Assembly (NCBI RefSeq): GCF_010389155.1 | Contig: NC_057762.1 | Location: 35,524,055 to 35,588,054 of the forward strand | Direction: 5' to 3' | Origin: Erigeron canadensis | Taxonomy: Eukaryota > Streptophyta > Magnoliopsida > Asterales > Asteraceae | Length of the DNA: 64,000 nucleotides | Shown: positions 35,301 through 46,638 of the stretch, one piece after another | Numbering within the stretch: the stretch's first letter is position 1 | Layout: every line of letters starts with the position of its first letter | The notes under the pieces: generated by a model | What the model saw: only the letters and a program-made list of their open reading frames with translations | Told to the model about the DNA's origin: nothing | Database searches by the model: none | Program-made: the position numbers and the translations under genes

Positions 35301-35747
35301 TAGGGCTGTAAACGGTTCGGTTAGATAGAAATTTCGAACCGTTTTTCGGGTTTCGGTTTGGTTAGTTAGAAATTTTGAACCGTTAAGTTCGGTTACCCGA
35401 AAATCGGTTACCCGAAAAAGTCGGTTAATTTCGGTTTTATTTTCGGTTAACCATTTATTAAAATTATGCTAATATAAAGTTTAAATTTTAATTACAATAG
35501 TCAATTTACATTGCATTAATTAATTTTTTTTTATATATAATAGTTATTTAACTAAATTAATATTTTGTTTTATAAATAACTATACATTTTATCTAATTGT
35601 GAATTACTTTTTTCTAACGTTTCATTTATACAATGCAAGTTTCTATCTAAGAGTATCATGATTTACTACTTAAAATGTCTTTTATATGATATTACTAATG
35701 TTTTTGATAAATATCTTAAACAAAGTTAACAACTTTTCTTACAAAGA

Positions 35748-35780
<33 letters not shown>

Positions 35781-36153
35781 AAAATTACTTATAATATTCA
35801 AAATTAATTATAGATTGTGAAAGAAAGTTAGTAAAATTGTTAATATCTTAGACAACAAATACAAAAATTTAGCTAAAGAGATATGTAAATGATGTATTTA
35901 TGGAATACATATATGTGTAAATATACATATATATGATTATATGTAGGTATATATCAAAATTCGGTTCGGTTAACCGCTGGTAATGAATATTGAAAACCGT
36001 AACCGAACCGTTACACTTCGGTTTTTATGTTTTCGGTTTTTTCGGGTTTCGGTTTTTTCCGGTTTCGGTTTTTTCCGGTTTCGGTTTTTTCGGTTTCGGA
36101 TCACGCGGTTCGGACCGGTTTTTCGGTTTTCCGGTTCATTTCTTACACCCCTA
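35301..36153. mobile_element. Non-autonomous hAT-like element, 853 bp
   Basis: The ends are TAGGGCTGTAA and the inverse TTACACCCCTA, flanked by a perfect 8-bp duplication AACAATAT at 35293-35300 and 36154-36161, as expected for hAT. Both subterminal regions are dense in CGGTT-type words (TTCGGTTTCGG and variants), probable transposase-binding repeats. No transposase is encoded. It inserted in the 5' UTR intron of RMD5. Confidence 0.85.
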
Positions 36154-37612
36154 AACAATATTATGGTTCTGTAGCAGAGCTCTATATGTTGGATTAAAGC
36201 GTGATTCTACTTGCATTTTTTTTCCGCATAACTGAATTCGTATAGCTTGGACATTTTTGGAAGTCTTAATTTGTTGGTTATTTCCGACCAAGAGAAGCTA
36301 GTGTTGTTAACATGATATTAAGGATTAGGTCACACCAAAAGAACTTTTGAGTGAGACGTACTATGGAATTAGTAGACATTGCACCATACATACTGATACA
36401 ATATGACCCCTCCAAACATTTTGATTATCTGATCCATCATGAAACATTTGGGATAACTTCTCGGGGTTAATATCAGTCGTAATTTTGGCTGGGATTATTG
36501 GGTTGTTTCACACTTTCACGAATCACGAGGCCATGTGGGGTAATGGTGTTTACATATTTTTTGTCATAGGTTAACCAGTGAGATTTATATAGGAAGAGTC
36601 GAAGAAAGATCTTTGCTTCAGGTTCAAAACATAGTATGCTACTTGAATTTTCTTTATGTTCATGCACATGCTACATTTGTAACCAACCGCCATAGCCTCA
36701 CACATGCATGTTATGTCCAGTCATGGAACTAAGATGAGTAGCTTTGGTTCACTGGATTATTACTATATTTATTGTTATTTAAGATTTGTGTGTGATAGAC
36801 ATGAAAGGCTAGAAATGATTAGGGGGAACGAAGACATCAAACAAGTTAAATATAAAAATTAGCTAAAAGAACAAACCAGTCAAATAGGTTCAATGTCACC
36901 CAAAGTCTATTGTTAATGTATACAACTTTATAACTTGTTTAATTCATAGCCTTGGATTATTAGTGTTAGTGTGATAAAAATGTTCTTGTAATTATAGTTA
37001 ACACGCTAGTTGCTTATAATTTATATTAAAAAGATAGCACAAGTGTTTGTCAGTCAACCAAATCTGACCTATCTCAGTTCGACCCCATACTAATACTGAC
37101 TTGTTTTTATCCCCATCTCCCAATTCACGAATCTTGTCACTTCTAAAGATTCCGATAGCAAATCATTTTATAGTGTCTGTGCCAATCTTGCTTTCATCGA
37201 TTGCTGGGGAAGTTTCATGTATTTGAATTGAACAAAGTGGCTTACGATTGCAATTTGTTGCTTAACATGCTAGAAATCTTATATTCCATTTATGTATGCA
37301 ATTCAATCTCATTTGTTGTCCGTCACATGTAAATTTCTTTTCTTGGATAGTACAGGGGAACCACAATAATACACACATCTCACAAGTATGGTGTACCAAG
37401 ATAAGTTGTTTAAATAGTCAAAATAATGGATCCTAAGGTGCCCAATTTAATGAATGTGATACACTTGTTAACAATTCATATTTTTGTTATGTGCCTTTAC
37501 ACTCTATGTCAATTTAAAGTGCTCAGAATCATATGGCAACTAAGGATATTGTTCTGCTGTAGGTAATTATTTTGTAACCAAGGCATATTAAGGATTTGCA
37601 AGAATTAAGGTT

Positions 37613-38767
37613 ATGGAGCTGAATTCCATCAAAGATGCATTTGATCGTGTTACAAAGAAGCAAAAGATATCATCCTCTAAATCCCAGGAGGCCATCGAAC
37701 AGATCAACCAAGAAATCAAGCATGCATTATCAGGATTACAATCAGCAACGAATGGTACTTCTGATCACAACTTGATCCTTAGTGAACTGAAAGCAAAGTT
37801 GAAGGAGATAGCTCCACTTGGTCAGATGGAAGGCACCCAAAAGGAACTAAATCTTGCTTTGACCAAGTACACAAAGCTTCTCGAGAAACAATTCAATTCT
37901 GATATATCAAAGTCTTATAGGAACGTTGACTTTGACTTCCACTTAGTCAACCAAATTATTGCCAGCCACTTCTACCGCGAAGGCCTGTTTGATATTGGGG
38001 ATTGCTTTGCAAATGAATCCCATGAAGAAACCATCATTGACAGGAAAACTCACTTTTTAGAGATGTATCAAATACTTGAATCCATGAAGTCTCGAGACTT
38101 GGGTCCCGCTTTGAATTGGGCCACCACTAACCACGAGAAGCTCCAACAGAAGGGGTCCGACATTCAAATGAAACTCCACCGTTTGCAGTTCATGGAGATT
38201 CTTCAACATGGACACAGAGACGAAGCTCTCCAATATGCCAGAAAGTATTTCTCCCTTTTTGCTAACCAACATTTGCCTGAAATCCAGAAACTAATGGGAT
38301 GTCTTTTATGGGCTGGAAAGCTCGAGTCATCTCCATACCCCGAGCTTCTATCACCGACCCATTGGGCCAAGCTGGCCCACGAGTTGGCCCAACAGTTCTG
38401 CAATCTCTTGGGCGAGTCGTATCAAAGCCCATTGAGCGTGACAGTAGCAGCTGGAGCTCAAGGGTTACCAACTCTATTGAAACTGATGAATGTGATGATA
38501 GGAAAAAAGCACGAATGGCAGTCTATGAAGCAGTTACCCGTACCTGTAGATTTGGATAAAGAATTTCAGTTTCACTCGATATTTGTGTGTCCTGTTAGCC
38601 GTGATCAAGCGAGCGAAGATAACCCTCCGATGCTGATGTCATGCGGTCATGTGCTTTGCAAACAGTCAATAACTAAGTTGTCGAAAAACAACAGCACAAG
38701 GCCTTTTAAGTGTCCATATTGCCCTACAGAGGTTGAAGTGGGTCAATGCAGGCAGTTGTATTTTTAA
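37613..38767 (+). CDS. RMD5: RMD5 homologue, RING subunit of the CTLH (GID) E3 ligase
   Basis: A single uninterrupted coding exon of 384 residues starting MELNSIKDAFDRV. Order of parts: N-terminal helices (1-100), LisH (about 107-135), CTLH (about 142-200), CRA (about 200-270) and a C-terminal variant RING. The RING shows C326, C344, H346, C349, C367 and C370, ending QCRQLYF. The second zinc-binding cysteine is Ser, as is usual in RMD5 proteins. In yeast Rmd5/Gid2 pairs with Gid9 to form the catalytic core that ubiquitinates gluconeogenic enzymes; plant CTLH complexes exist with partly known targets. It acts in cytosol and nucleus. Two broken partial copies of this locus lie downstream (39729-39922 and 46429-46638). 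Confidence 0.95.
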   Translation: MELNSIKDAFDRVTKKQKISSSKSQEAIEQINQEIKHALSGLQSATNGTSDHNLILSELKAKLKEIAPLGQMEGTQKELNLALTKYTKLLEKQFNSDISKSYRNVDFDFHLVNQIIASHFYREGLFDIGDCFANESHEETIIDRKTHFLEMYQILESMKSRDLGPALNWATTNHEKLQQKGSDIQMKLHRLQFMEILQHGHRDEALQYARKYFSLFANQHLPEIQKLMGCLLWAGKLESSPYPELLSPTHWAKLAHELAQQFCNLLGESYQSPLSVTVAAGAQGLPTLLKLMNVMIGKKHEWQSMKQLPVPVDLDKEFQFHSIFVCPVSRDQASEDNPPMLMSCGHVLCKQSITKLSKNNSTRPFKCPYCPTEVEVGQCRQLYF

Positions 38768-39728
38768 TATGGATTGTCGGTTGTACCTTTTCTTGTATTA
38801 AGGCACTGTTCCTTTTCCTTTGTTTTCATAAGTTATGTTTGTGTAATGTTATGCAGTTAGGGGATGGGATGGCTGTTGAAGTTAAGCTGTTGGTGATGTA
38901 CTTTTTACATAATTGCATGTATATAGAAATTCTTTCTACTTGCTACAAGTTTGAACCATTGTCAATTACGTTTTGAGGGCTTAAGGATAAAAGGGATCAA
39001 AAGTGACCGCAAGTCATTTTGAGAACCTACGACCATTTTTTTCTGTTTAAAGATGATTTTCATATTTCATTTCCTGTACATGAAATTTGATCAAAAATGG
39101 ACTATGAATTCATACACGAATGAAATCAAACAGTTTGTTTTCTTTTCTCTACCAATCATTTTTCTTAATAGTCTATCAAAGCACACATATAAATCATTTA
39201 TATATGAATCATTTCTCTACCAATAATTTATAACTAGCATTAATCGGGTAATAAATAAATTTATATATGAATCACATTGTAAGAAAATATACATTAAATT
39301 AATTACACAATATGTTACATTTTCTTGGCACTCATTTTGACCATTCGAAGACATACCGATTGCTAAAATTTGTTCCATTTAATAGGAAACTACACATATA
39401 GCGACGGCATCTTTGTTAATTATATGTTGTTTTTCTTGTAATGAAGGTACATGAAGGTTAAATAGTGCACATATAATGCCTTTTATTGAACCCTTCTGAT
39501 TAGCCGTTGATGTTAGTTAGGAGTAGTAATTATATTATGAGTTTAAAATTTGAAGTAACATTCGTATTGCCATTTGTGCTACCTTTTACTTAATTTTCTT
39601 TTGTATTGTAGTATATTTTTGGTTCATGTTTTTGATGTTAATTAGATGCACATCTGTAATGGTCTAGAGCTGGATATATCTTGTAAAGTAAGAAGTCTAC
39701 ATGTTGTAAGGTTAACATTGGTGTTTTA
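38768..39728. other. RMD5 3' UTR and intergenic DNA
   Basis: Immediately downstream of the stop this should be 3' UTR. No second gene is visible. The sequence becomes AT-rich until the duplicated RMD5 intron segment begins. Confidence 0.5.
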
Positions 39729-39922
39729 GTTTTAAGGTAAAGGTGCCCAGTTTAATAAATGTGACACTCGTTAACAAATATATATTTTGTTACATGCCTT
39801 TACACTCTGTAAATTCTAAGTGCTCAGAATCATATGGCAATTTAGGATATTGTTCTGCTGTAGCCTGTAGGTGATTAGTTTGTAACCAAGGAATATTAAG
39901 GATTGGCAAGAATTAGGTGTTT
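39729..39922 (+). pseudogene. Duplicated fragment of the RMD5 5' UTR intron end and UTR
   Basis: About 190 bases align with 37432-37606 of RMD5: shared runs include GCTCAGAATCATATGGCAA, AGGATATTGTTCTGCTGTAG and TTGTAACCAAGG. Small indels separate them. The similarity ends just before the position of the RMD5 start codon, and no RMD5 coding sequence follows. Confidence 0.85.
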
Positions 39923-40735
39923 GATACGATGAAATGGAAATGTAGAAAAGGATTGAGAAAGACTTCTATTTTTGGTTGCACAGACAAAAAGAAATCGAGA
40001 ATGGAGAAGTGGTTCTCTACAAATTGGCTCATTCTCCATACTCTACAATCTATAGTTCAATGCAAGTCAATCTTAAAAACAAGAAGTAATTGCTTTAGGT
40101 ATGGATGTTTTTAATATGCTTATAACTTTAATGAAGTCAATCTTATTTCCAAGTCGTTTTTAGCCCTAAACTTTACAAAGCCAAAAACATTCTTCTGTTT
40201 ATCTTTTCTCCTGGCTACAAAAGAGTCACAAATGTCACCAAAGCTTTCGAATAATCTCCATAGCCTGTTATTTGAGCACTCTGGTAAGTTTGAAACAAAG
40301 AATGTTGTTACTTCAGGGGAATCAGAAAAGTGTTTCCTTCTATGGGTTCGCTCCTTTTTTCTGTAGGATACATGTGTCCAATCATCTTCACATCCATTCT
40401 GGCCCGCATCAGAGTGGGGTTTTTCAGTGTCTTTTTGTGTTCTGGCCGGGAAGCACCAAAGAGAGAGATAAATAAGTCTTGGAAATAGTTAACTATCTAG
40501 GAGTTTAAGAAAGGAACGAAGGAGAGTTTCAAGGTTTTACATCCCTTGCATGAACCCACATGGAAAGTAGACAAGCTGTTTTACCCTTTTGACGACTTAG
40601 AAATCTATTATTTGTAGCGCAAAGGATTGCATTGCAATCCAAGTTTTTTAGTTTAGTAAATTGCTGTGACTATCATGTTCCTTCATCCCTGGGCTGTTAA
40701 AGATTCACCTTTTTATGATATATCTACAAAGGATT
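39923..40735. other. Unassigned stretch between RMD5 fragment and tandem unit A
   Basis: No gene supported. Two short frames (39917-40114, 40272-40475) show no clear family. The second resembles nothing I can name with confidence; an old retroelement scrap is possible. Confidence 0.35.
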
Positions 40736-41532
40736 TCAGTTGACCCGCCGGCTTGTTATGAAAACTGAAACCGAGCAGGTTTGTAGTTTTTACTCGACTT
40801 TCTTGTTGATTTTCTGGAAATAAAATATTAAAATTCTCCCATTAGCTTACCTGAATTATTTTTGGATTAGTTGGTTCACCGTGCATCTCCACTAAGTGAA
40901 ACTGGGATGCTTGTTGTTGACTCGATGGTGAGTTCGTTTCCAATTCTGTTGTGAAAATGCTGTTCAACTTGTCAAGCAGTGTTTTAGTGCCTGATGTCAT
41001 CATGGGCATATTTTACGTTCCAGATGGCCCGGCACATAAACATCTAGAGCCCGCCAGCCCGGTGATGTTTCAACCCCCCAATATACCAAAAGCCTAATGT
41101 CAGAACAAGAGTAACATTAGGGGTTTTCAACCCAGTGAAATGAAGAAATAAGAAGAAAGAAGTGGCAGATGAAGGTTGAGATGAAGAAAGAACAAGGTAG
41201 GAGATGAAGAGAGAAGAACATTGAAAGCAAAGAAGATATAGTTTGTGCCAATAACTAAAGAACTAGAAGTTTTTTGGCAAAAATGAGAAAGACCAAAAGT
41301 TTATAATGGCATAGACTAATTAAAAGTTTAGAAAGCTGGGAACATGTAATTAATGCATAATAAGTCATTTCTTACACTTGTGGCAAGTTAAGAAATGGAG
41401 GGAAAGGATATGGGGGATAATACTAGTATGATGATTACAGATTTGTTCATATTATATTGGTCTCTTTTGCGCGCAGACTAAGAAAAACAATCCAGCAGCA
41501 GAAATATGGTAACATTAAGCAACACGGATGCA

Positions 41533-44500
41533 TCAGACGGCTTCCAACTTCAACTCTTCGTTCTCTCCAGCTTCAATTCCATCACCTGGGGGAGAACATT
41601 CCATACCTCAAAAATATGTTGGCCGATTCTTTATAATATAAAGAACATTGAAACCAATTTGTAAAAGTCTCATATAATCTCAAACAAGATTAATTGGCAA
41701 AGTTTAAAACACTAATAATTGGGAAATCAAGCTTTGACTTACCAATATTAAAAAAAAAAAGCAGCATCCTTTGAAGACCATCTTTATACACCAAAAAAAT
41801 TAGAAGAATATATACCTTGTGAATAAAAATTTTTATTTACCATTCTTTTTCGCCTTTTTCGTGTTTCTCTTTATGAGGTAACGAACACTCTTTCTTAATA
41901 TACGAGACCTCTGTAGTTTTCTGCCAATAGAAGTTTCATCTACGTTCTCCATGTCCACGATGTGGCAGTTGCCATCAGTATTAATAAGTTCAACAAGTTC
42001 ACCAAGCTGTTCCCTCCCATAATGGTATGTACCATATAACAACTCAAACGCACCAGTGCCATACTCCACACGATGACTGATTTTCTTCAGTATAAAGAAA
42101 TTGACAACATCTAAAGCCACCTCATCGTCTTTGAATCGCTTTCCAAGTGGCTTAGTATAACTCCAATGCATATTTATAGGACTAGCAAGTAGCAACAAAG
42201 AAACACAACTACTTGATTAGCAAACACACATGTACATACATACATACATATATATATTAGATACCTAAGCTTGGGTAAAAAACAGTTCACATTTTAATAT
42301 TTTAATCCATAAAAAACATTGGGGCCCAATCATTTATCCATTATACAATAAATGTTAAAAAAATTAGTATGTAAAGGGTTCTATACCCAAACTTAGGTAT
42401 ATAAGCTCCACATATTCACTATATTATATATATGTATGTATGTATATATATGAACCATTAAGCATAGATCGAATTGCATACCTTCCAACAAAAACAAGTA
42501 TCCTTCTTTTCATATAATGTGAGAAATCCCATAGTTTTGAAGATGCAGCTCCCATAGCATCATAAAAATCTGCCTTTTTGCCGTAATTATAAAGGTACAT
42601 ATCTGGGAAGCGCATAGACCCATTGTTAAGTCCAACCATGAAGTTGAACATACACTAGAATCACACACGCATGATGTATGGTAGGTTGACAGTATCTAAA
42701 AAATATATATATAATTCTTGTGTAAATAAAAATATATATATATATATATATATGTAGCTATATATTCATATGACGGAGAATTGATCATTTCAGCTATCTT
42801 ACTATGTGTTTGTGATTATCACTTGATGTTTAGAGATCAGTGTGTTGGTCACTCTTAACAGCTTTAATTGGTTGTCATATAATACATGGCCTGTCGCGTA
42901 TATTTCCTTAATCTTTTATGCATGCTACCCGTAGATTAAGGTTCATGCAGTTTCTGTATCTCTTGTAAATTTAATGATTATTCATTGATATTATAAAATT
43001 TTCCCGGGTCTTATATATAGAAAAGTATACATATATCTATCTATCTATCTACAACTCTTATAAAAAAAGTAGTTAACCAAGCTTTTTAAAGCCCCTTTGC
43101 AATCTAAAACTATATTGAAAAAATGCCACATAGGATTTTATCCTATGTGTCAATTCCATATTTTTTTCAAAAATAAACTATATATTTAGAAAAAAAATAA
43201 ACTTATGTATATTAATTAATTAATAAATAAATAAATATATTGTAGAAATCTAAGATCTTCTCATTAGATAAAATGATATCTTCTCTTTAACTAAAAAAAC
43301 ACGTCTATACCTAATGATATTTCATTATCTTTTTTATTCAACATTACATAAAGTTCTTTTCCTTTTTTTCTTATGATGATTATATGGAAGTTTTCAAAAT
43401 TATATGAATATACAAAAATAAAACAAATAAATAAAACAAATTAAGTGTAAAAAATAGATTTAATTAGTTAAAAGATAACATCGAAACTCATAAATCTTAA
43501 CATTATATTAACTACACCTTAAATATATGTTTCAAATTTAAACTTTTTGTTTTAATAAACAATATCCTCTTTTAAGTATAAAAACTACCTTGGTGTATAC
43601 CTTCTTCTTTGCCAATAGCCGCTAAGTACAAATAAGATGGGTTTTATGGTAAACGTAAAACTAATTAATACACTTTAACAAAAACCCTTAGGCTTTCGTT
43701 TAGCAAAAAAAAAAAAATGAGTCATATAAATTCAAGTAATTGTAAATCACCCGGAGTCCGAGACCTACCCCACCCTTAAACCAAATTCTACATTCTAATT
43801 TTTTTTTTCTTTTTTGGAACGGCACATTCTACCTCTTCTGAATGAGTCAATTAGATTAAACAAAAATTAAAACCACCATGGTGTTGATAATCCATTTCTA
43901 AAAATCGCAGCAACACATTCAAATGAATATAACTGTTTTACTTTTTGGATGTTAAGAAGAACATTCAACACACAAGGCATAGTCAAATTATCCTCTTTGA
44001 ATTATATATCCAGGCAATTGTAATTTTTCATGTGACTTTTAACTTTTTTGGAGAGAAATGTAGTGGAATTGTCACTCTACATTAAGGATCAAATTGTATG
44101 TCTTTGAGTTCTGTTGTAACAAGACGACTATATGATACATGTTCTAGATGTAGATCATTTAGTGGCAACAAAAGACAAATTACTAGAATTACTAGAAGAA
44201 AAACATATTACTAAATTCTTAATGATAATTTAAAGTATAGCTTAATAGTTTAAGTCCTTCTATCTCTTTAAGTTCATATTTTGTCAAGCTTTTGGTTGAA
44301 TCTATTTCTATTCAACCATATGTTTATATGTTACTAAACTATTTATATAGTTCACATCACGTAATTTTAATGAAATATGTTCGCTATTGTTTCTTTATAT
44401 ATAAAGTGTATTATATAGTTTTTTATACAGCTCGCGCATCGCGCGGGTCAAAAACCTAGTATATATATATAACTATCTAAACTCTAAAGCGAAGAAAAGG

Positions 44501-46122
44501 AACCTTCAAGATATGAGACGATGGAGCTCAAATCATTAGTAGGAGAAAGTTTGAGACCAAATTTAAATGAATCCATTCCCAATAAGCCCACACGATTCTC
44601 TGGATTACACTATAACGAGAAAACAATTTCATCATACAAGGCATGTAGGAATTAATTTTAACAGAAAATTAATTATATATATATATATACATGTTTGAGC
44701 ATGAAAAGTGGAGCTCAATCAAATAAAGGATTTAACCATGAAAATCATCAAGATCTCCTCAAAAAGAGTGCAAACCTAATAAACTCTTGACGAATCTAAG
44801 GTGTATGATGATTTTTCCATAAAGATGTATCCATCTATGGAGGATATTAATGATATATGTATTTCTATATAATGATTGACTGATGATGAAAGTATATGAA
44901 TATATTGATGATGCTGTATATTCTCTGCTGTTGCAGAGAATGTTATAAATATGTGTATGTGATAAATTGATTGTGAATGGAATGTGCTGACAAACAATTG
45001 ATGAGGCCTATTTATAGGCATCTGATTAGGGTTTCTAGTACTTTGGGCCGTGCAATATGGGCCCTGGCCCGATACGACAATATTAGGTATAGAACATTCC
45101 TTGCCAGTCATTTGAATAGTTATTTATCAATATGTCAATGCTAATTTGGATTGATGTTAACCAATATCGAGCTTCCAGGCTTTGATATAACTCAATCGAG
45201 GTTTAGCCTCGATTTAGCTTACTTATATACCCAAAATGTTATTGAGGTCTAGGCATAGAAAGAAGACAATTGGGTCGAGCTCCATCTCTCTTTACCTTGC
45301 CAAGCTTGGCCAGTGGGGGCCACCCCATCTTTGCTTCACCTAAGCCTTACCAAGAGAGAGTGTCTTCCTTTGTTTAGTCTCCCTTAGACACTTAGTCTTT
45401 TTCTAAGTTTAGACACTTTGTCCTTTCCTAGGCTTAGACACTTAGTCTTTTCCTAGGTTAGACACTTAGTCTTTTCCTAGGCTTAGACACTTAGTCTTTT
45501 CCTAGCTTAGACACTTAGTCTTTTCCTAGGCTTAGACACTTAGTCTTTTCCTAGCCTTAGACTTTATCCTTCCTTAGAGGCCTAGGCTGGGCCCCATGGC
45601 TTCCTCTCCTTTGCTTAAGGTTATATGTCTTTCCTTTCTTACTTGTCTAGCCTACACTCTAAGGTTGGAAGCCTTTCCTTCCTTACTTGTCTAGCCTTGG
45701 AAGCCTTTTCTTCCTTACTTTGTCTAAGCTTCCAAGCCTTCCCTCCTTAGACTTTGTCTAAGCTTCCAAGCCTTCCCTCCTTAGTCTATGTCTTGCAAAC
45801 CTCACTTTTTTTGTATTTTTGTGAAGGCTCGACATATTTGATTTTATATAATTAGGGATTTATTTTGGTGATAACTCACCATAATCATCAATATATGTGT
45901 GTGCGTGAGACAATTAATTACCTTAAATTTTAGTTCGCAGTAGACTTTAACAGCCTCAAATTGAGCTTTACTGTAACGGTGACCACACAAACAAGAAGAA
46001 TCGTCCAAACAGATCATTGTAGCCTGAATAAAATATATACGTACACTTAATTAGTTACGAAATCTAATTAATTGAATATATAGTAAGAAAGAAAAAGATG
46101 AAAATACCTCGGGCGTCCCCAT
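41533..46122 (-). CDS. RPN10-like VWA-domain protein without UIMs, copy A
   Basis: Five exons in phase: 46122-46108, 46023-45922, 42654-42482, 42181-41841 and 41585-41533, 227 residues. The protein opens MGTPEATMICLDDS, matching the start of proteasome subunit RPN10 (MVLEATMICIDNSEW). Later blocks align in order: MVGLNNGSM with the VGILTMAGK strand, RRILVFVGSPI with RIIVFAGSPI, LGKRFKDDEVALDVVNF with VGKRLKKNSVSLDIVNF, and GELVELINTDGNCHIVDM with EALLTAVNNNDGSHIVHV. So the VWA fold is kept but strongly diverged. After it comes a Lys/Arg-rich stretch (KKAKKNG) and a short acidic end; the ubiquitin-interacting motifs of RPN10 are absent. RPN10 normally sits between proteasome lid and base and binds ubiquitin chains. 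Whether this protein enters proteasomes is unknown. Exon 4 acceptor at 42181 is chosen because it restores GSPI. Intron 2 hosts a Helitron. Confidence 0.82.
43048..44459 (+). mobile_element. Helitron, 1412 bp, in intron 2 of RPN10-like copy A
   Basis: It starts TCTACAACTCTTATAAAAAA after A (43047). It ends with a GC hairpin (CGCGCATCGCGCG near 44433-44445) about 10 bases before CTAG (44456-44459), followed by T (44460). No Rep/helicase frame. Tandem unit B lacks it: there the flanking sequence is continuous around 51190-51210, giving an empty site. Confidence 0.88.
44684..45890. repeat. Insertion specific to unit A, with minisatellites
   Basis: This stretch has no counterpart in unit B. Its right half is tandemly repetitive: about 45375-45570 holds five to seven copies of a roughly 25-bp unit GACACTTAGTCTTTTCCTAG(G), and about 45640-45790 a second family around CTTCCAAGCCTTCCCTCC. 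The left half (44690-45110) is unique-looking with no supported gene. Class of the insertion unknown; no clean ends found. Confidence 0.6.
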
Positions 46123-46428
46123 GAAGGAGATTATTCAAGGTAAAATCAATACAAAATCTGTATAATTCAAAATATCGTCATCAACATCTAAAACAGATCA
46201 ATCATACACAACACGATGATAATAATCAAAATAAAACTTAAAGGGGGTGGGTAAAAAAAAACAAATTCGGGTCAAGATCTTATTATTAATGATTAAATTA
46301 ACAGGTCCATGCTACGGTACTTGCAATTTCATACAAAAAATCACAATCTAATAAAACACTACGATGAGCAATATAAAGATACATCCAAAAAGAAATAGGG
46401 CAATTCGTACAAAAAAAAATATAACACG

Positions 46429-46638
46429 ATGAAAGTTTCTCCCATTTTGCTAACCAACATTTGCCTGAAACTAATGGGATGTCTTTTATGGGCTGGAAAG
46501 CTTGAGTCATCCCCATACCCCGAGCTTCTATCACCGACCCATTGGGCCCACGAGTTGGCCCAACAGTTCTGCAATCTCTTGGTTGAGTCGTATCAAAGCC
46601 CATTGAGCGTGACAGTAGCAGCTGAAGCTCAAGTGATC
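46429..46638 (+). pseudogene. Fragment of RMD5 coding sequence
   Basis: About 210 bases match RMD5 bases 38246-38455 (codons about 212-281) almost exactly, for example CTAATGGGATGTCTTTTATG and AACAGTTCTGCAATCTCTTG. Two small in-frame deletions (6 and 9 bases) and a handful of substitutions distinguish it. No start, LisH or RING part is present. It lies about 30 bases beyond the end of tandem unit A. Confidence 0.9.

Larger units (their letters stand above)
31800..37612 (+). other. 5' UTR exons and long 5' UTR intron of the RMD5 gene
   Basis: A pyrimidine-rich leader lies near 31805-31860. A second non-coding exon probably spans about 32747-32813 (acceptor GACAG, donor AAG|GTAATC). The following intron runs about 4.7 kb to acceptor CTGTAG at 37561-37562, with a 50-base 5' UTR before the ATG at 37613. 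The intron holds SINE fragments (34625-34800) and a hAT element (35301-36153). Exon borders are inferred from splice signals only; transcript data would be decisive. Confidence 0.5.
40736..46397. repeat. Tandem segmental duplication, unit A
   Basis: Unit A aligns with 48794-52273 (unit B) in the same orientation, from near GCCGGCTTGTTATG-type sequence at 40740 to AATATAAAGATACATCC at about 46375. Most of the size difference is explained by two insertions in unit A: a Helitron (43048-44459) and about 1.2 kb of repeat-rich DNA (about 44684-45890). Each unit holds one RPN10-like gene on the minus strand. Confidence 0.85.

Noticed and set aside
42182..42211. Longer exon 4 of RPN10-like A using an upstream acceptor
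   Set aside because: It keeps the frame but inserts ten residues inside the conserved GSPI motif. The pyrimidine-rich stretch there is better read as the tract before the acceptor at 42182-42183. The same holds in copy B.
45375..45575. CRISPR-like array
   Set aside because: The 25-bp units are almost contiguous with no unique spacers, and this is plant DNA; it is a minisatellite.
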